Source: Notospermus geniculatus
Taxonomy: Eukaryota > Nemertea > Pilidiophora > Heteronemertea > Lineidae
Direction of reading: 5' to 3'
Length of the DNA stretch: 64,000 bases
Assembly (NCBI GenBank): GCA_002633025.1
Contig: NMRB01000472.1
Coordinates: forward strand, 80,428 to 144,427
This document shows, piece after piece, positions 28,101 to 35,371 of the stretch (position 1 is its first letter; the number at the start of each line of letters is the position of its first letter). The notes under the pieces were generated by a model. The model saw nothing but the letters and a program-made list of their open reading frames with translations, was not told the origin of the DNA and did no database searches. A program made the translations under genes and the position numbers.

Positions 28101-28844
28101 CTCAAGTTGCCGCTTATTCCGTTAATCTTTCGTGCACGTGTGCACTGAATGTCCGGTATACTACACTTGAGCCACCTTGGCTGCCAACTTTCAACTTCCA
28201 ACTTGCGACCTTCATGTAACTGTCGGCCTGCCAATCATCAACCTTCAACTTCCAACTTGCGACCTTCATGTCGGCCTGCCAATCATCAACCTTCAACTTC
28301 CAACTTGCGACCTTCCTTCGGCCTGCCAGTCATCAACTTGCAACTTTCAACTTGCGACCTATTACCCGGCCTGCCAATGAATGATCAACTTTCAACTTCC
28401 AACTTGCGACTTCAATGTCACAGTTCCCAAATACAACCTACAACCTTCGACCTACAACCACCTCCGCCACAGTAACAGTTCCCACTCACTACCTACAACC
28501 TTCGACCTACGACCAACCTCCGCGATGACATTATCATGATTGTACAGTATGACTCCGCGGGTACCGTACTCGTCATATGCGCATGCGCATTTCCCTTAGT
28601 CTCGGACTTGCACTTCCGATCGGGGATTCTAAAGTCGTTCCCTAATATGTCATGATGTCCATTGACAGATGTTTCCCAAGATGCAAAGATGCCCTGTACG
28701 GCTGTATGTACATGCAGGCCTACATTTATGCACACGACTTCATGTACTCACCGCTTGGCATGTTGGCAGTGTGTCTGCAGTGACCAGCTGAACAGCGCAG
28801 AACACAGCGACCAAAAATTGACAAATACTTCGAAACCGGTACAT
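4114..28844 (-). CDS. ELAPOR1: ELAPOR1/2-type endosome-lysosome associated receptor
   Basis: Type I membrane glycoprotein of the endosome/lysosome and secretory system (UPF0577, formerly EIG121/KIAA1324). Human ELAPOR1 has been tied to autophagy and vesicle trafficking; function here is inferred from family. Twenty-one exons give about 977 residues against about 1010 in human. Seen in order: a signal peptide (MYRFRSICQFLVAVFCAV), an N-terminal Cys-rich receptor-like region (HYEYTECDSYGGRWRV, GSYSLGGGVRFDNW), the middle region (YTNDVAKVYAINVTNTVDGG), a segment aligning with the MRH-like half, the signature CPDGTCDGCNFHFLW, one transmembrane helix (VWIFLASVGGAGILMCLMVF) and a tail with LEYKYMKLV and a terminal NPFESIKL block. 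Invertebrates usually have one gene for vertebrate ELAPOR1 and ELAPOR2, so 1 versus 2 is not resolved. One exon is missing and one is interrupted by an N. Confidence 0.93.
4861..5094. mobile_element. Foldback MITE with TGACGTCA
   Basis: Inverted repeat: CTATAGAGCTTGAGCC at 4861 pairs with GGCTCAAGCTCTATAG ending at 5094, and the arms continue through ATGACGTCATCACG against CGTGATGTCATAATG. It sits in the last ELAPOR1 intron and has no coding capacity. Confidence 0.75.
5936..6058. mobile_element. Palindromic MITE (TTCATAAAGCGGTTCTA family)
   Basis: A near-perfect 123-bp palindrome beginning GGGTCGTATTCATAAAGCGG and ending CCGCTTTATGAATATGACCC. A shorter relative lies at 37046-37133 inside NICN1. 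It can form a long hairpin; no ORF. Confidence 0.85.
6659..6686 (-). other. Candidate ELAPOR1 24-nt microexon with splice sites
   Basis: On the minus strand a polypyrimidine tract and CCCCTAG acceptor are followed by 24 nt (6661-6684, encoding KEKSRTYY) and a strong GTAAGT donor. Length and phase (0-0) fit insertion between exons 19 and 21. Homology support is weak because the human tail diverges here. Confidence 0.5.
7126..7375 (+). mobile_element. tRNA-derived SINE
   Basis: The head resembles a tRNA gene: an A-box-like TGGCATAATGATTGAG near 7132 and a good B box GGTTCGATTCC at 7184-7194. A tRNA-unrelated body follows, with an AT-rich repetitive tail (ATTACTATCATTACATTATT). The head lacks a paired acceptor stem and sits in an intron, so it is a retroposon and not a working tRNA. 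Confidence 0.75.
8055..8196. mobile_element. Foldback element, CATTCGCGTGATTTT arms
   Basis: GCTTAGGCTAAGAATCCATT at the left pairs with the complement of AATGGACAGCCAGCCTAAG at the right. A fragment of the same family (AAACAAACAATGCTTT...CGCGTGAATGGAAAGCC) occurs at about 45840-45943. Confidence 0.6.
11204..11657. mobile_element. Non-autonomous DNA transposon with long TIRs
   Basis: About 34-bp terminal inverted repeats (AGGCCATTCTTTTTTTATTT at the left, its complement at the right, both continuing to TTGTTGTTTAGCGGA) bound a 454-bp AT-rich element in the ELAPOR1 intron between exons 13 and 14. The interior shows no convincing transposase. Superfamily is unknown. Confidence 0.75.
11886..12140. 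repeat. GATCAGTCC/TGGGAATGG minisatellite
   Basis: Imperfect tandem repetition of TGATCAGTCC plus GGGAATGGG(T)GTGA and CATTTCTGGTAGTGGGAGT words; the block ATGATCCGTCACATTTCTGG is present twice. Spurious open frames cross it on both strands. Confidence 0.8.
12603..12968. promoter_or_regulatory. Cluster of CRE (TGACGTCA) and CACGTG sites
   Basis: Within 366 bp there are four exact TGACGTCA palindromes (12603, 12769, 12910, 12961) and four CACGTG E-boxes (12735, 12775, 12795, 12948), the last inside GTCACGTGAC (12946-12955), the CLEAR-type site bound by TFEB/MITF factors. It lies in an ELAPOR1 intron. It may be an enhancer or a repeat rich in these words: GGCCGTCAAAATG occurs twice within it. 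Binding is not demonstrated. Confidence 0.4.
14948..15090. repeat. Dispersed repeat, copy 2
   Basis: Diverged copy of the 449-606 segment, same orientation (TGATCAACAAGGGCTGTCAG, AAGGCCATTAACACTT, CCGGTTTTCAT). No terminal repeats seen. Confidence 0.6.
15147..15240. repeat. 94-bp near-perfect palindrome
   Basis: Arms CTACATGCTGCACGTACA... to ...TGTTAACAAAGGCTTCAC pair almost without mismatch around a short loop containing GGGTTCGCGACC. Probably a MITE of another family; intronic in ELAPOR1. Confidence 0.85.
16238..16238. other. Single N inside ELAPOR1 exon 13
   Basis: The N falls between GGAAGA and GGCTGG on the minus strand. Read as one base it shifts the frame away from the family-like continuation GLKTPVKPAIGLKSSSF; removing it restores that continuation, although about four residues look short against human ELAPOR1. 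It therefore probably stands for a small unresolved gap. Confidence 0.7.
19781..19940. mobile_element. Palindromic MITE in ELAPOR1 intron 7
   Basis: TATAGAGTGTTTGCACGTGA and TGGCCATGTTGGAGG at the left are matched by CCTCCAACATGGCCA and GTGCAAACACTCTATA at the right, with an AT-rich centre. Confidence 0.8.
21577..21752. mobile_element. Foldback MITE, AAGGCGCTGC termini
   Basis: Left arm AAGGCGCTGCTCGACTTGAC...GAAGTTGGCTCTCAATGGGC is reverse-complemented by GCCCATTGAGAGCCAACTTC...GTCAAGTGGGCAGCGCCTT. Intronic between ELAPOR1 exons 3 and 4, no ORF of its own. Confidence 0.8.
23347..23750. mobile_element. Nested foldback element
   Basis: An outer inverted repeat (TACCGCATTCGTTTACTTCC against AGTAATCGAATGCGGTA, and CGGGCCTTCCTCGG against CCGAGGAAGGCCCG) encloses an inner near-perfect palindrome at 23569-23672 (GTAATCGAACGCTGTCGTGT... 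and complement, loop about 40 bp). The inner hairpin ends in the same AATCGAA-type sequence as the outer one, as if an element had inserted into a relative. Confidence 0.75.
27065..27214. repeat. Double hairpin
   Basis: Outer arms AATATTCATCAGTGACTGAT and its complement near 27195-27214 surround inner arms GGTAAACATGAAGTCGTCTC and GAGACGACATATCATGTTTACC. Probably a MITE; in ELAPOR1 intron 1. Confidence 0.7.
27239..27311. repeat. Short inverted repeat
   Basis: GGATGGTCCAGAATTCCTCTTT pairs imperfectly with AAAGAGGAATTCTCGACCA, loop about 20 bp; follows directly on the preceding double hairpin. Confidence 0.6.
28049..28078. repeat. ATGCAAAT/TGCAAA microsatellite
   Basis: Four tandem ATGCAA units create overlapping ATGCAAAT words, the octamer site of POU factors. 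A simple 6-bp repeat; a regulatory role is only possible. Confidence 0.7.
28176..28530. repeat. About 48-bp minisatellite in ELAPOR1 intron 1
   Basis: Tandem units containing TTCAACTTCCAACTTGCGAC, CTTCATGTCGG, CCTGCCAATCATCAACC, degenerating into CTACAACCTTCGACCTAC copies at the right. It produces repetitive spurious peptides on both strands. Confidence 0.85.
28578..28589. promoter_or_regulatory. NRF1-type palindrome TGCGCATGCGCA
   Basis: An exact match to the palindromic NRF1 consensus, about 160 bp inside ELAPOR1 intron 1 near the divergent ELAPOR1/CFAP276 promoter. NRF1 sites are common in CpG-type metazoan promoters; occupancy is untested. Confidence 0.5.
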
Positions 28845-29178
28845 CTTGGAGCTTCTTTGTACGAAAGGAATGTATAAAGATATAAAAAGAAAGGTTTCAC
28901 AATCACTGGGAATAGATTCCCTGGTACTGATGGGTAGAAATTCTGATAAATATTGGTGCAAATTTTCGATTTCGGCCGTCCGTCAGAAAGGAAGTGCCTC
29001 CGAGTGGATGCGCAGTCTGATTTGCGCAGTTCGACTGGCTCAGTGGTTCGGCAAATTCCGGATGACTTCGGAATTAAAAAACTCCCGGCATGCCGCGATC
29101 TCCATAGTGATGTCAACATTGCCAAGCTGTGGTAACTTGTTCTGTCACTGAATCCACAGACACAAATACTCTGCTAAG
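28845..29178. promoter_or_regulatory. Bidirectional promoter ELAPOR1 / CFAP276
   Basis: Only 334 bp separate the ELAPOR1 start codon (28844, minus) from the CFAP276 start codon (29179, plus), so both 5' UTRs and both promoters must share this stretch unless upstream noncoding exons exist. It holds a GGAAGT ETS-like word, GCGCAG repeats and an X-box-like site. The same head-to-head arrangement exists in human. Confidence 0.7.
29098..29111 (+). promoter_or_regulatory. RFX X-box-like site
   Basis: ATCTCCATAGTGAT matches the ciliary X-box consensus (RTYDCC-AT-RGYRAC) except for the last base, 67 bp upstream of the CFAP276 start codon. RFX factors drive ciliary genes, so the placement fits the neighbour. 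It is a motif reading only. Confidence 0.5.
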
Positions 29179-32100
29179 ATGGCAACTGCTTGTTCTACGC
29201 GAAAACCATATCCATTTCCTACATTTGAGAATGATGATAAGTTTGTTGGCTCTCACCAGAAAGTGGTAGGTACTGTTTTAATGCTAATTTTCATTCATGA
29301 ATCTCTTGTGAGAATTCTCCACTCAGTTTGAGTTTTGTACACAAAAAAGTACACAAATCTCAATCATCTGCATGGACTCATCATCATTGCACTGTCCACA
29401 CAGTCAGTAAGCATGGTAGGCCTAGGCCTACACTACAGTGATGTGTCAGTCAAAAGACATGCAGGCCCAATGCCACTTCACGAGAGTAGCTAGGAAGAGC
29501 GAGAGGCTGACTTCTTTCCAAAATGTCAAGAAGGGTAAGGGACAAAATGGTCAGCATGGTGGTCCGAACTGACTGAGATCAAGAAGACCTTGATGATCCC
29601 ACTTTTATTGTGTAGGCTAGGCCTACTGAAGGCCTTCATCATTTATGCAAGCTTCTGTGGAGTCAGTGATATACTCATGTTGTAATCACCATTGCTTCAT
29701 CTTGTGCTTCCTTTTACAGAAAGAGCCATACATAGAACCAACCCACATTGCTCAGCAGCAGGAGCCATGGTCCAGACTCAACTCAGCCCCCACGCTATCC
29801 AGCTTTAGACGAGATGTGTCCGTCTATGATCCACAAGCACCAAGAGACTCTTTAGATTTTGTTTTAAAAGCAAAGTACAACCACCATGATGAATTTTTAA
29901 GGGATAAAAATGAGACGTTGTATCAGCCGGAAACATTGGGGTTGCCACATGGGTAAGTCATGGTTGTAAGATTGTTCCTCATGCAAAACAGTTTTCTCCA
30001 GAAACCTTATTTTGTTCACTGAATATAAATGCATGCTGAACAGCGTAAGTGGCCAAAAAGAACAACCTAATCAAATTCACTGCATGAATGTTCTGGTCTG
30101 TTTGCATAAAGTAAAGTAGTGGGTATTGCATAGCTTTGTTTGTTTGATGCCCCTGGCCATTTTCTTATCGATGTTTATATCTCTACAGAATGTATAAATA
30201 ATTGTATCTTGGATCTAGTTGCTTGTTTATCACAGTATGATGTTTACAGCATATAAATCCCACTTCTGATCTTATCATATTTAATTTATACCTGAAACAC
30301 AAATCCTTTTACATATTGAGCCAGTACAATTTTGGCACTTTGTTCTCAATTCTATCTTTGTCTTGTATGTATTGCAGGCGTGTGCTGAAAAACAGAGTGA
30401 AGGAAGAACCAAAGGTTGAAAATCCCCTCAATCATCCTCTCATTATTTATAAGAGTGCAAAGAGGGAGGTAATCCATAGTGTCCACAATGCCATCGGTAC
30501 GTATCTCACGGTCATATTACAGTATGCAATAGAAGGCAACTCTTAGAACAAGTGCCAGAACTGACCAGAAATTTGTCAGGGAGAGTAGAGTAGGGAAAGG
30601 GCAGAGAAAACTGGCCAAGCTGGGACTCATTATGAGAAGTGAAAGAGCCTGATGTACAATAAACATGATTAGCTCACTGAGTTGTGTTGAGACTCATCCA
30701 TGAGATACATGTAAGAAATCATGCTGGTAGTAAAGTATGTTATTTTATACCCATGGGACAACCACTTGAAGTTGTAAAGGGTAAAAAGTTATACACCTCA
30801 GCTGCCCCTTCCCCTGGTCTGACTTACGGTACCGGGTAAGTGTAAGTTCCTGTATAAAACTTTTCAGGTCCAGTTTCACTGAAAAAATTATTTTTCTTCT
30901 CAGGTTTTGATCCCCATACCCAGAGTACCAACCGAGGGTATTCCAGAAAACATGACGGTGGCTACTATGCCATCTAACTGTGTGAACAACTTATGCTAAA
31001 GTACTTCATAGTTTTCAGTAGATTTTAAAGCCTTTTAGACTTTTGTCCACTCTTATTAACAGTCTTTTTTCCTGAAGATATGGTTTTGATATGAAATTCT
31101 GCACAAGGATGGAGGCAGCTAGTTTAAATCTGTACCCTCTCAAAACACTCTGAATGAGTGGTGTGAGAAGTTCAGCCCAACTCCGACAAAATTTGAACAT
31201 ATACTATAGAAGAGTCCAATGGATTCTGCTCTTCACAATCTTTCAATAAAAGACTGTAATGAGAAGAGGCGACAAACAATGTAGGATGCATTCTGTACCA
31301 GTACAAGGAGTAAGACCTGGTCCTGGTAGTGGGATGGACATAATATTATAATCAGATACCCGTAATAAATCAATAACACCAAATTTTCATTTTTTACACA
31401 ATTTAGGTAGGAAAGTAGTGCTTCGACACATTGCTCACACTGCCATTGAAAAATACTGAATACCGTATTCATATTGTAGCTGCTGATCTTGTATACCGGT
31501 ACTAATAAACACAATCCCAAGCCAAATGATCCCAACACTATGGTGTCATTATCAAGCAAGTTTCCTTAATGCACCTGCATGCTTTGTTTTTCTAGAGGGT
31601 CACCATACTCAGTCAACCAACAAAGGGTTCTGCCGGAAACCAGACGGAGGATATTTTACTGGATGAACATTTTTCAGTCGCTCTCCAGCCTATCTGCCGT
31701 CTATGATCTTTGAACCAAACATTTGGACCAGACATCATAGCCTAACATTCAGTTTTCCCACTTCCCAAATCCCTGTGGAAGTACCATCTGGCTGCCAACC
31801 TGCCCACTTTGCAGACTACACAGATTTTGAGAGCTTGCCCCTCATGATCATGATATCCCCTCTTCCATACCTCTAAAGCTTCATATCCTACAGCTTCCCA
31901 CCTAACATGCTTACACCTATTGTTTTCTCATCTGCAGGCTAGGTTAACTAACTCTCAATGTAATCATGAGTTCAAACAATGGGCCAATTTCCAAGCTCGT
32001 TTTAGAGTCGGTGTCCAAAACATTTAACACATTCAAACACCAACTTTGAAATCACTCATTATCAAAACACTTAACTTGCATTTAAATTATATGAGGTACA

Positions 32101-32408
32101 TGAACATGATGCAACCCTACTCATTTCCCGAAGTTATAAGAGAGAAGTCCTCTCAGTATGTTATTGTTAGCTGTCACACATATCTCTCGACTTCAGTGGG
32201 ATGGAAGCATCAGAACATACAACAGGTCAAAAACCTTTAAGGAAGATTGTGTTAACCAATCCTCCCAGCCTCCCTAGCCGATGTCCCCCTCTCTTTTCCT
32301 GCGCTTTGCTAACCCACTCCTCTTCCCTTCTATCCAGAGAGCCATCACAACGCCGGGACGAATGGAGGCTATTCAAGGAAACATGACGGTGGATTCTACT
32401 GCCCCTAG
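29179..32408 (+). CDS. CFAP276: CFAP276 (C1orf194), ciliary doublet microtubule inner protein
   Basis: Axonemal protein that, in vertebrates, sits inside ciliary doublet microtubules. Exons: 29179-29265, 29720-29952, 30378-30496, then one of three last exons (30904-30977, 31596-31666, 32338-32408). The first three give about 146 residues; each terminal exon adds 23 or so, for about 169, as in human. Diagnostic blocks: FPTFENDDKFVG, PTHIAQQQEPWSRLNS, LDFVLKAKYNHHDE and a terminal TNxGYSRKxDGG(Y/F)(Y/F). All splice phases fit (0, 2, 1). The three last exons all start in phase 1, all encode the conserved C-terminus and all carry their own stop. The start codon context AAGATGGC resembles YY1/TISU elements. 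It is divergent from ELAPOR1, as in human. Confidence 0.95.
30904..30977 (+). CDS. CFAP276: CFAP276 alternative last exon A
   Basis: TTCTCAG acceptor, then codons completing Gly and reading FDPHTQ-STNRGYSRKHDGGYYAI and stop TAA. A plus-strand AATAAA lies at about 31247 and could end this isoform. It is the first of three homologous copies. Confidence 0.85.
31596..31666 (+). CDS. CFAP276: CFAP276 alternative last exon B
   Basis: TTTTTCTAG acceptor, then GHHTQ-STNKGFCRKPDGGYFTG and stop TGA. Ser-to-Cys and His-to-Pro changes within the RK motif make it the most diverged copy, but the frame, phase and length are intact. Confidence 0.85.
32338..32408 (+). CDS. CFAP276: CFAP276 alternative last exon C
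   Basis: CTATCCAG acceptor, then SHHNA-GTNGGYSRKHDGGFYCP and stop TAG. This copy is closest to the human C-terminus (TNGGYSRKKDGGFF). AATAAA at about 32534 may be its polyadenylation signal. Confidence 0.85.
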
Positions 32409-33092
32409 AGAAGCAAGACTCTCAAGACTTTCTTCAGTAAATGTTGTACACGTATGTTACAACACTATTCTTATTTATTTATCAATAACTTTTTTGTTTT
32501 TTCTTTGTCCCATGACTGTTTTTTAAAACTTGAAAGTTATGAGTGTAATAAAATACACCTAATCCTCACTGATTAAGCACCAAATGAGATTCAGTATTTT
32601 ATGTGAATTATGAAGGAAAATCAAGTACTCTGCAACTATACAAGCAAAGTGTGATTAAAATTTATCATGAAATTACATGTGTGTGTCATGTATTGTGCCA
32701 AGTATTGTGTATCGTTGAAAGATGGTTGATTTTCAAAGTGGAGTTTGATGTTGTAGAAATTTACATAAGAATCATTCACTCATACTAATATACACCACAA
32801 ATGTTGTGTTTATCAAAGTATCATGTGACTTTTCAAACCTTATAGGTTTGGTCATACACAACCATTGAGAAGTTCAAGATTTTACTGCTGTAAATCAGAT
32901 GCACAAGTCACGTTGTTGAGTATTTTGTGCAGTGTAGAAAGTGTTTTATAAGTATTGTACAATGTGTATTTTGAAATAAAACTAATAAATGTAATAATTC
33001 TTCCTCTATTTACATTTATTGCATCAATATTCTGCCATGATGTCCACAGGACTGTTGTAGGGGAAGACAAAACATTGCCACTTTTGTACATC
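32409..33092. other. Convergent 3' region CFAP276 / DCLRE1B
   Basis: AT-rich noncoding sequence with plus-strand AATAAA words near 32534 and 32963 and a minus-strand AATAAA at 33015-33020. The two genes' 3' UTRs probably abut or overlap here. No other gene seen. Confidence 0.6.
33015..33020 (-). terminator. Poly(A) signal of DCLRE1B
   Basis: AATAAA on the minus strand, 73 nt beyond the DCLRE1B stop codon, the first canonical signal met. Confidence 0.55.
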
Positions 33093-34685
33093 TTATGAAT
33101 AAGGTCCAAAGTCCTTTCGTGGGATTGTGAGCTTAATGATCTGGCATAAATCCCTGGCTGTTAGCTGTGGCCTTCCATTGATCATATCATCCTCTCTTCC
33201 ATCAGCTGAGCTGCTGGACGAGGGAGATAAGTGTCTATCTGGTGTTGCTGATTTCAAATCACTATCACTGGATTCACCAACGGCAATCTCCAAATTGGCA
33301 GCATTTCTATCGCAATGAGGGTTTTGACATTCCTTATCTGTAATGTCACTAAGAATTTCTCCACCATTCTGATGATGCTCAACATCTGAAATGAGGGGTG
33401 TCTCCAAGTCTGAGTGCTCATCCACTGATGTGGCATCAAGTGTCTGACCTAAATCAGACAATATGTTGACACACTCCTCTGAAGTGTCAGTTGAATTGTT
33501 CAAATTGTCTTCCTCTCCTGGATTTTTAGGTGGAGTATCGTACACGACCCCAAGGCGTGCTCGCTTTGCTTTCGATGACATACTGGCGTTCCGTGGTTGC
33601 TTCCTCAATGGTCGCTTCACAGTAAAAGAATTTGCAGATGACATGAGAAACTGGACTGACTTTGGTATGGTGAAGTTTGATCTCAGAGAAGGATTAAGAA
33701 ACTTGTCAAAGCACCTCATATCAGAACGGGAAGAACAATCTTCACCGAATATGTTCTTTTTAAAGTCCACGATAGGGATAACTTGCCGTGGCCGCACTTT
33801 TTCAACAAAAGTGCGCAGCTCTTCATAGGAAGAATGATCAGAGAACGGCACAACAAACACATTCTCAATATTGTTATAAATGTTCTTTTCAAGCCCAACA
33901 AACAGACATGTCGGAATCAGAATGATTGTTGGCAATTCTTTGTCCGATGCCCAGTCCACCAGATTTTGTATTTTCAGTTGTTTACGTGGAACCACACGGA
34001 TATCAGCTACCATCGGATCAGTTGTGAACACATTCGGTAGCTCAAGAAGTTTGTACAATTCAAATCTCTCATTTGAAACATTTATTGCCATTTGTAATTT
34101 TGTAGCAAGCTGGATGAGTAACTCCTCCTTCCCAATATCTGTGGTCCCGATGACAACTTCGTGTTCCGGGTGAGACTTTATCAAATCAACAGCACTCTGA
34201 ATAGCGTCGGCCTGTGATGGGAAGACACATTTTGGATCACAATAAGTATTGTCCAGATAAAGAGTGTCAATAATCCTCTTTTGACTTAGAACACTATCCG
34301 TGAACATGGCAGGGGAATATCTGAAATCTCCTGTGTACAGAATACTTCCGAAGTAACCCTCGAATAGAAACATGACAGCCCCAGCACAGTGGTTGGCTTC
34401 AATGACCGACACTGTCATGGTTTCTTGACCAATCACATCCAACTCGATGATGCGACTCTCACCCACTTCCAAGGTACGGATCAATTCCTTCTTTATGTTG
34501 TACTTATGGCGGATGATTCGTCCAGTGATTTCAGAGCAGTAGATTGGCTCATTCCAGGATGACGAGAGACCAGCGGTGTGATCAGCGTGGGCATGACTGA
34601 GGAAGAAAAGTTTGGCATTCGATGCTTGCCGGATCATCCAAAAATCAACAGCTATTGGCGTGTTAGGAATTATTATTCCATTCAT
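33093..34685 (-). CDS. DCLRE1B: DCLRE1B / Apollo, 5' exonuclease of the SNM1 family
   Basis: A metallo-beta-lactamase/beta-CASP nuclease; in vertebrates it resects telomere ends and acts in interstrand crosslink repair in the nucleus. The 530-residue product begins MNGIIIPNTPIAVDFW, nearly identical to human Apollo, which fixes the start at 34685 although the frame is open further upstream; a TTTTTCAG acceptor ends at 34699, so the upstream frame is intron. Catalytic motifs: HAHADH (31-36), NHC (98-100), YTGDFR (Asp120), beta-CASP FSDHSS (His284). The Ser-rich C-terminal part is poorly conserved and shows no F/YxLxP TRF-binding motif. The coding sequence has no intron, unlike human. It is divergent from the SUI1 gene. 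Confidence 0.95.
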   Translation of the reverse strand: MNGIIIPNTPIAVDFWMIRQASNAKLFFLSHAHADHTAGLSSSWNEPIYCSEITGRIIRHKYNIKKELIRTLEVGESRIIELDVIGQETMTVSVIEANHCAGAVMFLFEGYFGSILYTGDFRYSPAMFTDSVLSQKRIIDTLYLDNTYCDPKCVFPSQADAIQSAVDLIKSHPEHEVVIGTTDIGKEELLIQLATKLQMAINVSNERFELYKLLELPNVFTTDPMVADIRVVPRKQLKIQNLVDWASDKELPTIILIPTCLFVGLEKNIYNNIENVFVVPFSDHSSYEELRTFVEKVRPRQVIPIVDFKKNIFGEDCSSRSDMRCFDKFLNPSLRSNFTIPKSVQFLMSSANSFTVKRPLRKQPRNASMSSKAKRARLGVVYDTPPKNPGEEDNLNNSTDTSEECVNILSDLGQTLDATSVDEHSDLETPLISDVEHHQNGGEILSDITDKECQNPHCDRNAANLEIAVGESSDSDLKSATPDRHLSPSSSSSADGREDDMINGRPQLTARDLCQIIKLTIPRKDFGPYS

Positions 34686-35371
34686 CTTGACAGCTTCACT
34701 GAAAAAGAGAGACAATGGGAGTAAATAATAAGATGAATAGCCATCAAGTGAGAGCCCGGATCGAGCCGCCAGGCATGCATGGAGGCCTATCACCATACCG
34801 GAGCCCTAATTAAGAAGGGCATTAGACAGTGGGTTTCTAAATCAGTCTGTACCACCCATCCTTATCAAATATCTGTGATTAAATATTTTTTTCTGAATTA
34901 TGACCGAAGACACCAGATTGTTGGGTAGGTTCGGTAGTGGTGGAATTTGTGACGACATACGTAAACGACGATAACAACGACCCGGAAAAATGTCTACTTT
35001 GATCTAAATACATGAAATAAATGTGGTTTTGAAGCATTTTAATCGATCTACATCATAACATACATGGTACGGAAGATGCCTAAGATAAAACCACAAATTT
35101 CTGCAGTCTTTGTTGGACAGTTAATAGCTGCATCTCTATGTTAAATGCACTTGTAGGCGATAGAAATGTCGAAATATCACAACTTAGCGCCTAGCTTGGT
35201 TGCGCTGCCGAACGATAGATGGCGCTGACGCTGTGAGTGTCAGTCACAATCTTAACGCTGGAGGGCGCTGATCACAGCTCAGTCAGCTGTTGGCTTGACA
35301 GTGCCAGCCTTCAGATCTGTGGTCTTTCCTTATGCTATTGTCTTTCTAATTCTAGATTTCAACTTCAGGTG
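34686..35371. promoter_or_regulatory. Divergent promoter region DCLRE1B / SUI1-like gene
   Basis: 686 bp between the two start codons. It holds the 5' UTR of DCLRE1B with an acceptor at 34699/34698, and a probable noncoding first exon of the SUI1 gene ending at a GTGAGT donor (35233) with intron to the acceptor at 35367-35368. No TATA box is evident. Confidence 0.5.

Larger units (their letters stand above)
16177..28844 (-). other. ELAPOR1: ELAPOR1 coding exons 1-13 (N-terminal ectodomain)
   Basis: Exon boundaries read from splice sites and matching phases: 1 28752-28844 (start codon, signal peptide); 2 25030-25153; 3 22603-22810; 4 21233-21380; 5 20810-20899; 6 20542-20650; 7 20138-20376; 8 19648-19759; 9 19290-19463; 10 18802-19019; 11 18418-18485; 12 17913-18113; 13 16177-16431. 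Phases are consistent from exon 1 through exon 12. Exon 13 (CPQGSYIQRNSTKCKECP) carries an N at 16238; deleting it, not reading through it, restores a frame with family-like sequence. The exon 13 donor (GTTGAC) is weak and is the least certain boundary. Confidence 0.85.

Noticed and set aside
28114-28475. Open frames on both strands with WKLKVDDWQAD- or NLQLPTCDLH-type repeats
   Set aside because: They arise from the 48-bp minisatellite inside ELAPOR1 intron 1.
34686-34796. Upstream extension of the Apollo frame to 34796
   Set aside because: The acceptor at 34699 shows this is intron, and the family starts at MNG.
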